This document shows positions 39,019 to 48,283 of a DNA stretch of 64,000 nt, in pieces. This DNA comes from Halioglobus sp. GTDB taxonomy: Bacteria; Pseudomonadota; Gammaproteobacteria; Pseudomonadales; Halieaceae. Position numbers and translations under genes: made by a program. Each line of letters opens with the position of its first letter. Within the stretch, counting starts at the first letter, position 1. The stretch lies in contig PABK01000012.1 of NCBI GenBank assembly GCA_002699145.1, positions 1 through 64,000 of the forward strand, read 5' to 3'. Under the pieces are notes generated by a model. That model saw nothing but the letters and a program-made list of their open reading frames with translations, had not been told where the DNA came from and did no database searches.

Positions 39019-40212
39019 ATGATCATCAAACCACGCGTACGCGGATTTCTCTGTATTACCACCCACCCCGCGGGCTGTGACGCCAACGTGAAAAAACAGA
39101 TCGACTTTGTCCGCGGCCGCGGCCCGATCGAGGGCGGGCCGCAGCGGGTCCTGGTCATCGGCGCCTCCACCGGTTACGGCCTGGCCTCGCGCATAACCGC
39201 GGCCTTCGGCTGCGGCGCGCAGACACTGGGCATTTTTTTCGAGAAGGAGGGCACGGAGAAAAAGCCCGGCACGGCCGGCTGGTACAACTCCGCCGCGTTC
39301 CATCGCTACGCCGGGGCCGAGGGGCTGTACGCCAGGAGCATCAACGGCGATGCCTTTTCCGATGAGATCAAGCGCAAGACCATCGACACCATCCGCGAGG
39401 ACATGGGCCAGGTGGACCTGGTGGTGTACAGCCTCGCGGCGCCGCGGCGGCAGCACCCGGTCACCGGCGAGGTGCACAACTCCACCCTCAAGCCCATCGG
39501 TGGCGACACCGTGCAGAAGGGGGTGAACACGGACAAGGAGGAAGTGCAGGATTTCCATATCGAGGCGGCCACCCAGGATGAGATCGACAACACCGTGGCG
39601 GTCATGGGCGGAGAGGACTGGCAGATGTGGATCGAGGCGCTGGACGAGGCGGGGGTGCTCGCCGACGGCGCCAGGACCACCGCCTATACCTACATCGGCG
39701 AGAAGCTGACCTGGGATATCTACTGGCACGGCACGATCGGCGCCGCCAAGCAGGACCTCGACAAGCGCGTGGTGGATATCCGCGCGCGCCTGGCGCAGCG
39801 CGGAGGCGACGCGCGCGTGTCGGTGTTGCAGGCGGTGGTGACGCAGGCCAGCGCGGCGATCCCGGCCATGCCCATCTACCTGGCGCTGCTGAAAAAGGTC
39901 ATGCGCGAGCGCGGCGAGTACGAGAAGTGCATCGAGCAGATCGACGGCCTGTTCCGCGACTCGCTGTACAGCGAGTCTCCGCGGCTGGACGACGAGGGCC
40001 GTTTGCGCGCCGACGCGAAGGAACTCAGCCCCGAGGTGCAGGGCGCCATCGCGGCGCTGTGGCAGGACATCAATACCCAGACCTTGCGCGAGTTGTCCGA
40101 CTTCGAGGGCTACAAGCGCGAGTTCCTGCAACTGTTCGGCTTCGAGGTCGAGGGGGTCGACTACGATGCCGACGTCGACCCGGTCGTCGCCATCGACAAC
40201 CTGGTGCAATGA
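39019..40212 (+). CDS. fabV: Enoyl-ACP/trans-2-enoyl-CoA reductase
   Basis: 397 residues. The FabV signature is present throughout: [20 protein letters not shown] at the start, the nucleotide site [40 protein letters not shown] and the active-site Tyr...Lys pair in [21 protein letters not shown]. It performs the last reduction of fatty-acid elongation and is naturally insensitive to triclosan in several species. The stop codon overlaps the start of the next gene (ATGATG/TGA), so the two are translationally coupled. Confidence 0.97.
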   Translation: MIIKPRVRGFLCITTHPAGCDANVKKQIDFVRGRGPIEGGPQRVLVIGASTGYGLASRITAAFGCGAQTLGIFFEKEGTEKKPGTAGWYNSAAFHRYAGAEGLYARSINGDAFSDEIKRKTIDTIREDMGQVDLVVYSLAAPRRQHPVTGEVHNSTLKPIGGDTVQKGVNTDKEEVQDFHIEAATQDEIDNTVAVMGGEDWQMWIEALDEAGVLADGARTTAYTYIGEKLTWDIYWHGTIGAAKQDLDKRVVDIRARLAQRGGDARVSVLQAVVTQASAAIPAMPIYLALLKKVMRERGEYEKCIEQIDGLFRDSLYSESPRLDDEGRLRADAKELSPEVQGAIAALWQDINTQTLRELSDFEGYKREFLQLFGFEVEGVDYDADVDPVVAIDNLVQ

Positions 40213-41048
40213 TGTTTGAACACGGGGTAGCCTTCCGCCTCAACGACCGCGTCCGGCGCATCGTCGCGCCCAATCCCGGGGTGATGACCGGCCCGGGTAC
40301 GAACACCTACCTGCTCGGCGACGAGGCGGTCGCCGTACTCGACCCGGGGCCGGCCGAGCAGTCACATATCGACGCCATCCTGGCGGCCGCGGGAGAGCGT
40401 ATCCGCTGGGTGGTCTGTACCCACACCCACCCCGATCACTCGCCGGCCTGGCAGGCCATCGCCGAGGCGACCGGCGCCGAAGCCATCGGCGGCTCCCCGC
40501 CGGACGACATGTTCCAGGACGACACCTTCGCCCCGGTGCGGGAACTGCGCCACGACGATGTCCTGTCCACGGACGAGTTCACCCTGCGCGCCGTGCACAC
40601 GCCAGGCCATGTCGGCAATCATTTTTGCTTCTTTCTCGAGGAAGAGGGCGTGATGTTTGCCGGGGACCACATCATGAACGGTTCCACCGTGGTGATCATC
40701 CCGCCCAGTGGCGACATGAAGGCCTACATAGAGTCGCTGCAACGCCTGCTCGACTACCCCCTGCGTGCTATCGCACCCGGGCATGGCGACCTGATGGGCG
40801 ATCCGCGGGCGGTCGTGGAGTGGCTGGTGGAGCACCGTCTGCAGCGCGAGGCGAAAGTGCTGTCCGGCCTCGTTGCGCTGGGCCGCTGTTCGCTGGATGA
40901 ACTGGTGCTGAACGTCTACGACGATGTCGATTCCAGCCTGCACAAGATGGCGCGCCTGTCGCTGTCGGCCCACCTGATCAAGTTGCGCGACGAGGGCCGC
41001 GCCACCGAGCATGCCGGGGACGACACCTGGGAGTTACGGGCCGGCTGA
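40209..41048 (+). CDS. MBL-fold metallo-hydrolase (LACTB2-like)
   Basis: 279 residues from an ATG ATG pair at 40209-40214, overlapping the fabV stop. The zinc motif reads [12 protein letters not shown] (HxHxDH), followed by [26 protein letters not shown] and [12 protein letters not shown], the order typical of LACTB2/glyoxalase-II-like hydrolases with a C-terminal winged-helix tail. Substrate is not predictable: ribonuclease and acyl-thioester hydrolase are both known in the family. Its 3-prime end overlaps 15 bases with the convergent sulfatase-like gene. Confidence 0.88.
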   Translation: MMFEHGVAFRLNDRVRRIVAPNPGVMTGPGTNTYLLGDEAVAVLDPGPAEQSHIDAILAAAGERIRWVVCTHTHPDHSPAWQAIAEATGAEAIGGSPPDDMFQDDTFAPVRELRHDDVLSTDEFTLRAVHTPGHVGNHFCFFLEEEGVMFAGDHIMNGSTVVIIPPSGDMKAYIESLQRLLDYPLRAIAPGHGDLMGDPRAVVEWLVEHRLQREAKVLSGLVALGRCSLDELVLNVYDDVDSSLHKMARLSLSAHLIKLRDEGRATEHAGDDTWELRAG

Positions 41049-42587
41049 CGCCTCCGCCGGCGGCTTGTCCGGCTGGCCCTGTTCTTGCCCCGGCGCTTCC
41101 CGCGGCGCCGTTGTTCCGTTTGTATCCGCGTTTTGCAGGTAGCCGATGGCCTGCAGGCTCTTGATCTGCTGGTCCGAGAAGGTGCCCGGAGGCGCCTGCG
41201 GCGCCAGGATACTGTCCAGGTAATCCACCAGAAGACCGTCGAAATGCAGGGCCCAGTCCGGGCTCGCCAGTGGCTGCCGTTCCGCCGGGTCCGTCGCCAG
41301 GTCGAAGAAATCGCTGTCGCTGGACGCGGCGAACCACACCGCCTTGCGCGCGCCCCGGCGCACAGCCACCTGTTGTTCGCCGTAGGCGATGCCCGAGGCG
41401 TACAGGACCCGTTCTTCCCCGTCGTCCGCCGGTGCGAGCGCCTCTTCGAGGTGGCGGCCCGCCCATGCCTGCGGCGCGAAATCGAGATCCAGCCAGCGCG
41501 CCACGCTGGGCGCGATGTCGACCAGACTGACCGGCTCATCGACGACGGCGCCGTCGTGGGCGGGGTGCCAGACGAGCAGGGGTACGTGCAGTATCTCCTC
41601 GTACATCGTGCCCCCGTGTCCGTACTCGTAGGGGTAGGACCTGGCGAAGCCCTCGCGCCGCGCCGGGGTGCGGGCCGCACCGGCGTGTTCGCTGAACTCC
41701 TCACCGTGATCGGAGAACAGGACCACGGCGGTATCGTCCAGGCCGTTCACCGCCTGCAACCGGTCGAGCAGTGTGGCGACGGCCTCGCGCTGCGCGCGTA
41801 TGGCCGAGAGGTAGACCAGGAAGCGCTTGCAGATCAGGGAGTCCCGGTCGCGACAGGTACCGGACGGGTCGAATGCCGTCAGCACGGCCAGTTCCTGCTC
41901 ATCCAGGCCCGCCAGGTAGGCGTCGAGGCTTTCCTCGCTGCGCGTATGCCAGTCGTGGGCCTCCATCAGGTGCAGCAGGTAGAGGCCGCCACCCTCGGCG
42001 CGGTGTTTCGCGAAGGAGCGCATCAGGTCGTCGATCATCGTCGGGGCGAGCAGGTCCTGTGCCGCGACCTGGTACCTGGCCACCTCGTCAAAGCCGCGCA
42101 GCAAGCCCAGGCTGATGACACGGTAGTTGGTCCATGTCGAGGCGGAGAAGGAGGCGGTGTGCATGCCCTGTTTCCCGGCCGCCTGCGGCAGGAACTCCAC
42201 GTCATCCGCAGCGGGCAGGGGCGGGGGGCGCACCGACATCTCGGCGACCACCCTGTCGAAACGGCCCGCGGCGTGCTCGGAGGGCCACAGTCCGGTCAGC
42301 ACCGAGCCGAATGCCGGTACGGTCCAGGACGAGGCGGAACTGGCGCGTCTGAAGTCCAGCGCGCGTTCCTGCCAGGGGGACAGGGCATCGGCGGACGACT
42401 CGCCCAGGCTATAGAAAGCGTCCGCCCTGACGGTGTCGATACATACCAGCAGCAGGTTGTCGACGCTGCCGGTGGTGGCCGTGGCGACGCCGGGGTCGGC
42501 GTCGTTTTCATGCGTGCCGTCGGGCTCGCCCGTACAGGCGGACAGCAGCAGGGCAAGCAGTAGCGCGCAGCGCAACAGGTATGGCAT
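41034..42587 (-). CDS. Sulfatase-like alkaline-phosphatase-superfamily lipoprotein lacking the formylglycine motif
   Basis: 517 residues from the ATG at 42587, chosen because it gives a lipoprotein signal with lipobox LLLSAC; an in-frame start at 42623 exists. Metal-site motifs are CIDTVRADAF and LFSDHGEEFSEH. At the nucleophile position the sequence is SSWTVPAFGSVLTGLWPSEH, where the usual C/S-x-P-x-R for formylglycine is absent; such members use a Ser or Thr and behave as phosphatases or phosphotransferases. HGGTMYEEILHVPLLVWHP is the late family block. It should act outside the inner membrane. Substrate unknown. Confidence 0.85.
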   Translation of the reverse strand: MPYLLRCALLLALLLSACTGEPDGTHENDADPGVATATTGSVDNLLLVCIDTVRADAFYSLGESSADALSPWQERALDFRRASSASSWTVPAFGSVLTGLWPSEHAAGRFDRVVAEMSVRPPPLPAADDVEFLPQAAGKQGMHTASFSASTWTNYRVISLGLLRGFDEVARYQVAAQDLLAPTMIDDLMRSFAKHRAEGGGLYLLHLMEAHDWHTRSEESLDAYLAGLDEQELAVLTAFDPSGTCRDRDSLICKRFLVYLSAIRAQREAVATLLDRLQAVNGLDDTAVVLFSDHGEEFSEHAGAARTPARREGFARSYPYEYGHGGTMYEEILHVPLLVWHPAHDGAVVDEPVSLVDIAPSVARWLDLDFAPQAWAGRHLEEALAPADDGEERVLYASGIAYGEQQVAVRRGARKAVWFAASSDSDFFDLATDPAERQPLASPDWALHFDGLLVDYLDSILAPQAPPGTFSDQQIKSLQAIGYLQNADTNGTTAPREAPGQEQGQPDKPPAEASAGP

Positions 42588-42977
42588 GGTCAGGTCGTCC
42601 TGTAAAAATAACGCAACCGGCAACCCCCCCTGACCTTGTTATCCGTGTAGTGCGAGGAGGGCGCGGGCAGCTTACACGCTAGCATACCCGTCGCGTTAAA
42701 TGTAGCCATCGCTACCGTAACGCCCGGTGCCGGTCGTCACATCGTTCCCTGGTGGGATGTGGCGCACAAAAATACAGCGGGGCGATTGACATCGTCTAGA
42801 ATTAGCGAGTAACTGCTGCTGGAATAGGCGCTGCCTCCCATTCCAGGCAGGGTGAAGGACTCTGGCTTGGCAGGATGACAAGACCGCGAGCATATTAAGC
42901 AAACAAGTTAAGCAAACAAGGGTCGCGGCTGCACCGGTATGGACACCGCCCCAACGACTTCCGCAGGTAAAACAGAC
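42588..42977. other. 390-base intergenic region with a hairpin and a tandem repeat
   Basis: No supported gene lies here. A stem-loop with arms TGGAAT/ATTCCA and an inner AGGC/GCCT sits at about 42815-42850. A 13-bp tandem duplication follows at 42895-42920. TTGACA at 42785-42790 looks like a -35 for the plus strand, but no matching -10 is spaced correctly. The region probably carries the promoters of the two divergent sulfatase-type genes. Confidence 0.4.
42895..42920. repeat. Two tandem copies of a 13-bp sequence
   Basis: TTAAGCAAACAAG occurs exactly twice, back to back, 58 bases before the start codon at 42978. Direct repeats at this distance can be regulator sites, or a simple duplication. 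Confidence 0.7.
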
Positions 42978-44291
42978 ATGAACAGGATTGCAACCGCGCT
43001 GTGCGCACACCTTGGCGTACTTGCCTCTCTATTCGCGCTCCACGCACCACTGGCCAACGCCACGCCCAGCGGCAGGAACATACTGTTCATCGCCATCGAC
43101 GACATGCGTATCGAACCGCAGGCGCTGACACCCAATATCGATGCCCTGGCGAACGAATCGACGCGTTACAACGCCGCCTATGCGCCGGCGCCGTTCTGTG
43201 TGTCCTCGCGCGCGACCGTGCTCACCGGGCTCAAGCCCAGCACCCACGGGGTGGGCCTGAAATTCGAGTCATTCCTGCTCAGCCAGGCGAGTTACAACGA
43301 CCTGTTCACCGACCCGCAGATCACCACCATCCAGGAGGTGCTCGGCGCCAACGGCTATTTCACGGCCACGACCGGCAAGGTGAACCACACCCAGTTCCCG
43401 GCGAAGTGGGACCTGGCCCAGCCCTATACCCTGCCGACCTGGAACCCCGCCGATCCCGGCCCGGACGGCACCTATATCGAGCCCACCGTTTTGCCGCCGG
43501 GTGAGACCCACCCCGACCAGGAGGTGGCGGACTGGGCGGTGTCCTTCATGCAGGGTTACAACGCCAGCGCCCCGTTTTTTCTCGCCATCGGCTTCTACCA
43601 GCCCCACCTGCCCTGGCGCGTGCCGCAGTGGGCCTACGACCTGTACCCGGCGCCAGTGCCCTACATTCCCGAGCCCGGCGACTTCGATGACGAACCCAAC
43701 GCCGCGGTCCGCCTGGCAGAGAACCTGATCTGGACGGGTAACAACCCCAATAACCCCTCGCAGTACGACCTGATCGAGGACGCCGGCAAGGCCGCCGATT
43801 ACACCGCGGCCTACCTGGCGGCGATTTCCCACACCGACGCCATGGTGGGCCAGGTCCTGGCCGCGCTGGCGGCCAGCCCGCACGCCACGACGACCGATGT
43901 CATCCTCTGGTCCGACCACGGCTACCACCTGGGGGAGAAATTCCACTGGCGCAAGTTCACGTTCTGGGAGCAGTCGGTGAAGGTCCCGTTCCTCATCAAG
44001 TCGCCGGCGATCACCGCGGGCGATGTCGATGTCGAGGTCAGCCTGCTGGACCTGGCCCCCACGCTGCTGGACCTGGCGGGCCTGCCGGCGGAACCGCAGT
44101 TCGAGGGTGTGTCGCTGGTGTCGGGACGCAGCCCGGTGGAAATCTTCTACGACAAGGGCAGGGCGACGGTCGCCAACGGGATCAAGGACATCGATTACGA
44201 TGTGGACAACCCCGGTCCCAACCACCTGGCGTCCTACGACCTGGTCAACGACCCGCTGGAACTGGTCAACCTGACGCCCCCAGGCTGTTGA
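42978..44291 (+). CDS. Secreted sulfatase with formylglycine motif
   Basis: 437 residues from the ATG at 42978, which starts a signal peptide ending near ANATPSG. Metal and active-site motifs: LFIAIDDMR at the N-terminus, the maturation motif CVSSR with Cys74 (APFCVSSRATVLTGL) to become formylglycine, TGKVNH, and WSDHGYHLGEKFHW. This pattern fits S1 sulfatases of the iduronate-2-sulfatase/choline-sulfatase type. Formylglycine is made by a separate enzyme (FGE or anSME) not in this window. It likely cleaves a sulfate ester of a polysaccharide or small molecule. Confidence 0.9.
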   Translation: MNRIATALCAHLGVLASLFALHAPLANATPSGRNILFIAIDDMRIEPQALTPNIDALANESTRYNAAYAPAPFCVSSRATVLTGLKPSTHGVGLKFESFLLSQASYNDLFTDPQITTIQEVLGANGYFTATTGKVNHTQFPAKWDLAQPYTLPTWNPADPGPDGTYIEPTVLPPGETHPDQEVADWAVSFMQGYNASAPFFLAIGFYQPHLPWRVPQWAYDLYPAPVPYIPEPGDFDDEPNAAVRLAENLIWTGNNPNNPSQYDLIEDAGKAADYTAAYLAAISHTDAMVGQVLAALAASPHATTTDVILWSDHGYHLGEKFHWRKFTFWEQSVKVPFLIKSPAITAGDVDVEVSLLDLAPTLLDLAGLPAEPQFEGVSLVSGRSPVEIFYDKGRATVANGIKDIDYDVDNPGPNHLASYDLVNDPLELVNLTPPGC

Positions 44292-44518
44292 GCCGGGCGT
44301 TGCGCCCCCCGTCGCGCACGGGGCAGCGCCGTGGCCGCTGACTGTTGCGGGCGTCGCAGCGCGCGCTGCAGCGCGTACAGCTTGACACTGAGCCGACTAT
44401 TTCATTCCATGGTGGCGGGTCGTCGATGCCCCGACTATGACAACAATACCAGGGTCGGCCAGAAGCTCACGGCAACTCGTTCGAGTTCACGCCAGCTGAC
44501 AGCGCCACGGGAGATAGA

Positions 44519-46426
44519 ATGAGATACCGGTTCATTCGGTGCGCCACGTTGCTTGTTTTCCTCGCGGCGCTGGGCGCCTGCGGCGGCAAGGCGCCGCCGG
44601 ATGTCCAGTCGGGCCGCACCATCGTGCTGGGCTTCGACGGCATGGACCCGCGGCTGGCGGCGCAGTGGATGGACTCGGGCGACCTGCCCCACTTTGCGCA
44701 GCTGGCGCAGCAGGGTTACTTCGGCTCCCTGGGCACCACCATCCCGGCGCAGTCGCCGGTCGCCTGGTCGAGTTTCGCCACCGGTACGCAACCGGGCCAA
44801 CACGGCATCTACGATTTCCTGCGGCGGGAGAAGGAGTCCTACCTGCCCAGCTTTTCCGTATCTGAAACGATTTTCCCGGACGCCGCGCTGGACCTGTTCG
44901 GCTGGCATATTCCCCTGGCCGACGCCAGTATCCGCAATCGCCGCGTCGGCGCGCCGTTCTGGGAGGACTGGGAGAGCCGCGGCGGCTCCGCTACCGTGCT
45001 GCGGGTGCCGGTGACCTACCCGCCGGACGACATAGACCACATGATCGCCGGTATGGGAGTGCCCGACCTGCTGGGCACCCAGGGCACCTACACCCTCTAC
45101 AGCACCCGCCCGGTGGCGGGCGGCGAGAGCGGTCGCGTGGTGCTGATGAAGGCCGGGGAGGACGGGCGCATCGAGACCGCGCTGGCAGGTCCGCCGCACC
45201 CGTTGAAGCAGGCGCTGGAGCCGCTGGAGACGCCCCTGCAGTTTTATCCCGCCGAGGGCGGCACCGGCGTGGTGCTCGGCGAGCGCGACTTCGTGCTGGC
45301 CCAGGGGGAGTGGTCCGACTGGGTCGCGGTCTCCTTCGACCTGCTGGGGGTGATCAGGATTCGCGGCGTGGTGCGCCTGCACCTGCTGGAGGACTACCCC
45401 CGTCCGCGCGTCTACGTCTCTCCCATCCAGATCGACCCGCACAACCCGCTGGCGCCGATCTCCTCGCCGCCGGACTACGCCGGCAAGCTGGCGGACCGTA
45501 TCGGCATGTTCCATACCATCGGCATGCCCGAGGAAACCTGGTCGCTGAACAATGGCCACCTCACCGACGAGGCCTTCCTGGAGATGATCGAGACGACCTT
45601 CGCCGAGCGCGAGGCGATGCTGTTCGACGCCCTCGAGAACAACGGCAGCGACCTGGTGGTCGGCGTCTTCGTGCAGACGGACCGGGTCAGCCACATGTTC
45701 TACCGCGGGCTCGATCCGCAACACGCACTGTACGGTGAAACCGGCGCGCGCGCGCGCGGGGCGATCGCCTGGAGTTACCGCGAGGCGGACCGGGTGCTGG
45801 GCCGGGTCATGGAGCAACTGCGCGAGGGCGACCGCCTGATCGTCCTGAGTGACCACGGCTTCTCGCCCTACCGCTGGTCGGTCAATCTCAATGCCTGGCT
45901 GCGGGACAATGGCTATCTCGCCCTGCAGGACGGCAGCGGCACTTCCGACGTCGGCTTCGCACAGGTGGACTGGTCGCGCACCCGCGCCTACGCCGTCGGC
46001 CTGAACAGCCTCTACCTGAACCTGGCGGGGCGCGAGGCCCAGGGCATTGTCGGCGCCGAAGAGGTGGATGAACTCAAGCGCGAATTGTCCCGCGGCTTGC
46101 TCGCAATGCGCGACCCGCAGCGCGAGCAGCCGGTGGTCAAGACCGTGTACGACGGGTCGCGGGTCTACAGCGGCAACGCCAACGGCGACGCCCCCGACCT
46201 GGTGGTCGGCTACCACAGGGGCTACCGGGCGTCCTGGCAGACGACGCTGGGCGCGGCCCCCGCGGAACTGATCAGCATCAATCGCGGCAAGTGGAGTGGC
46301 GATCACTGCGTGGCTGTCGACGAGGTGCCCGGGGTGCTCTTTACATCCTTCAAGCTGGAGCAGAGGGTCGACTCGATTGAACAGGTGGCGCAACTGGCCA
46401 TGCAGGGCCGCAGGGCGCAACCCTAG
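44519..46426 (+). CDS. Alkaline-phosphatase-superfamily phosphodiesterase-like lipoprotein
   Basis: 635 residues from the ATG at 44519 (GGGAGA upstream). Lipobox ALGAC ends the signal. The type I phosphodiesterase/nucleotide pyrophosphatase pattern is present: VLGFDGMDPRLAAQWM with metal-site Asp, then IPAQSPVAWSSFATGTQPGQHGIYDFL where Ser/Thr is the expected nucleophile, and VLSDHGFSPY plus a late His region (KWSGDHC). The family hydrolyses phosphate esters or transfers lipids; the substrate is unknown. It is the third member of its superfamily in 5.4 kb. Confidence 0.85.
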   Translation: MRYRFIRCATLLVFLAALGACGGKAPPDVQSGRTIVLGFDGMDPRLAAQWMDSGDLPHFAQLAQQGYFGSLGTTIPAQSPVAWSSFATGTQPGQHGIYDFLRREKESYLPSFSVSETIFPDAALDLFGWHIPLADASIRNRRVGAPFWEDWESRGGSATVLRVPVTYPPDDIDHMIAGMGVPDLLGTQGTYTLYSTRPVAGGESGRVVLMKAGEDGRIETALAGPPHPLKQALEPLETPLQFYPAEGGTGVVLGERDFVLAQGEWSDWVAVSFDLLGVIRIRGVVRLHLLEDYPRPRVYVSPIQIDPHNPLAPISSPPDYAGKLADRIGMFHTIGMPEETWSLNNGHLTDEAFLEMIETTFAEREAMLFDALENNGSDLVVGVFVQTDRVSHMFYRGLDPQHALYGETGARARGAIAWSYREADRVLGRVMEQLREGDRLIVLSDHGFSPYRWSVNLNAWLRDNGYLALQDGSGTSDVGFAQVDWSRTRAYAVGLNSLYLNLAGREAQGIVGAEEVDELKRELSRGLLAMRDPQREQPVVKTVYDGSRVYSGNANGDAPDLVVGYHRGYRASWQTTLGAAPAELISINRGKWSGDHCVAVDEVPGVLFTSFKLEQRVDSIEQVAQLAMQGRRAQP

Positions 46427-46521
46427 ACAGCTGCCGCACCCCCTCCGGGGCGGGACGCGCAGACAGTATGCAGACAACATAATCCCGGCTCGGGGCCGGC
46501 AGGCGAAAAAGAGGTACAGCG

Positions 46522-48150
46522 ATGAACGGTTTGATGATGGACATGCCCCTGTTGATCTCCTCGATCGTGGAGCATGCGGAGAAGGTCAACGGCGACGCCG
46601 AGATCGTCTCGGTCACCGCGGACAACCCGCGGCACCGGTATACCTACCGCGAGGCGTTCGCGCGCGCGCGCAGGCTGGCCGGCGCCCTGTCCGCTCGCGA
46701 CCTGGCCCTGGGCGATCGCATCGGCACCCTGGCGTGGAACGACTACCGCCACTTCGAGACCTATTACGGCGCCGCCTGCGCCGGTTACGTATGCCACACC
46801 ATCAACCCGCGCCTGTTTCCCGAACAGCTCGTCTACATCATCAACCACGCCGAGGACCGTTACGTCTTCGTCGACCCTGATTTCGTCGCCCTGGCGGAGG
46901 GCCTGGCCGCGCAGTGTCCGCAGGTGCAGGGCTGGGTCGTGCTGTGCAGCGAGGAGCGCATGCCCGATACCTCGCTGCCCAACGCCATCTGCTACGAGAC
47001 CCTGGTGGCTGGCGGCGATGCGGGATTTGTCTTTCCGACGCTGGACGAGCAGGCCGCCTGCGCCCTGTGCTACACCTCGGGCACGACCGGCAACCCTAAG
47101 GGCGTGCTCTACTCGCACCGCTCCACCATGCTGCATTCCCTCGCCACGATGATGCCGGACGCGCTGGGCATCGCGCGCCGCGATGTGGTGCTGCCCATCG
47201 TGCCGATGTTCCACGTCAACGCCTGGGGCATGCCCTACGCCTGTCCCATGGCCGGCGCGAAGCTGGTGTTTCCCGGCAACAAAATGGGTGACGGCGCCAC
47301 CCTGGCCGAGCTGATCAACGAGGAGGAAGTGACGCTGTCCGCCGGCGTACCGACCGTATGGCTGGGCCTGCTGGCGCACCTGAAATCCACCGGTGCGCGC
47401 ATCGACTCCCTGCGGCGCATCGTTGTCGGCGGCGCCGCGTGCCCGCTGTCCATCATGGAGGACATGGACGGCTACGGCGTGGAGACGCGCGTCGGCTGGG
47501 GCATGACCGAGATGAGCCCGCTGGGCAGCGCCAACAACAGCGCGGATCGGCGCGACGATTACAGCCCGCAGGAGTTCGCCCGGGTGCGGCTGAAGGCGGG
47601 CCGGCCGATCTTCGGTGTGCAGATGAAAATCGTCGACGACGAGGGCGCCGAACTGCCCTGGGACGGCGAGGCCTTCGGTTCGCTCAAGGTGCGCGGCCCG
47701 TGGATTTGCTCCAGTTACTTCAAGCTCGAGGGCGTGGACGCCCACGCCGAGGACGGGTGGTTCGAGACCGGCGACGTGGCCACTATCGACCCGGACGGGT
47801 TCATGGCGATTACCGACCGCACCAAGGACGTGATCAAGTCCGGCGGTGAGTGGATTTCCTCCATCGAGGTGGAGAACGTGGCCACGGACCACCCCAAGGT
47901 CGCCGAGGCGGCCGTCATTGGCCAGTACCACCCGAAGTGGAGCGAACGCCCGCTGTTGATCGTGGTGCGCGGTCCCGGCGGCGAGGACCTCACGGCGCAG
48001 GAGATGCTCGCCTGGTTCGACGGCAAGATCGCGAAGTGGTGGATTCCCGAGGCGGTGGAGTTTGCCGACGAGTTACCGCACACCGCCACCGGCAAGGTGC
48101 AGAAGGTGAAATTGCGCGAGGCCTACAAGGATTTCGAGTTCCCCGGCTGA
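46522..48150 (+). CDS. Medium/long-chain acyl-CoA ligase (AlkK-like)
   Basis: 542 residues. AMP-forming ligase motifs are the P-loop-like TSGTTGNPKGVLYSHRS near 188, GWGMTEMSPLG, GWFETGDVATIDPDGF and the catalytic Lys in TATGKVQKVKL (about 525). The residue pattern is closest to AlkK-type fatty-acyl-CoA synthetases. It precedes the steroid cluster by 133 bases and runs the same way, so it may activate a side-chain acid, but that is inference from position. Confidence 0.9.
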   Translation: MNGLMMDMPLLISSIVEHAEKVNGDAEIVSVTADNPRHRYTYREAFARARRLAGALSARDLALGDRIGTLAWNDYRHFETYYGAACAGYVCHTINPRLFPEQLVYIINHAEDRYVFVDPDFVALAEGLAAQCPQVQGWVVLCSEERMPDTSLPNAICYETLVAGGDAGFVFPTLDEQAACALCYTSGTTGNPKGVLYSHRSTMLHSLATMMPDALGIARRDVVLPIVPMFHVNAWGMPYACPMAGAKLVFPGNKMGDGATLAELINEEEVTLSAGVPTVWLGLLAHLKSTGARIDSLRRIVVGGAACPLSIMEDMDGYGVETRVGWGMTEMSPLGSANNSADRRDDYSPQEFARVRLKAGRPIFGVQMKIVDDEGAELPWDGEAFGSLKVRGPWICSSYFKLEGVDAHAEDGWFETGDVATIDPDGFMAITDRTKDVIKSGGEWISSIEVENVATDHPKVAEAAVIGQYHPKWSERPLLIVVRGPGGEDLTAQEMLAWFDGKIAKWWIPEAVEFADELPHTATGKVQKVKLREAYKDFEFPG

Positions 48151-48220
48151 AGCTACCCAGGGCGGGCACATGACACGGCGCCGCCAGATGAGGCGCTTAA
48201 AGCCGTATGTTATGAAGATA

Positions 48221-48250
48221 TTCGTAGAATATTATTAAATAATCTACGAA
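48221..48250. promoter_or_regulatory. AT-rich palindrome upstream of fadD3, candidate Lrp/AsnC operator
   Basis: TTCGTAGA (48221-48228) and TCTACGAA (48243-48250) are perfect 8-bp arms around a 14-base centre of almost only A and T. It lies 33 bases before the fadD3 start in a gap that is unusually AT-rich for this region. An AT-rich centre with short conserved arms is typical of Lrp/AsnC sites, and two such regulators are encoded just downstream. I see no second copy elsewhere in the cluster. Confidence 0.6.
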
Positions 48251-48283
48251 AAGCGCTTCTATTGTAAAAAATTCCCGATTATC

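Noticed and set aside
42785-42790. TTGACA as a promoter -35 before the sulfatase gene
   Set aside because: No -10 at 16-18 bases; TAGAAT follows after only 5 bases.
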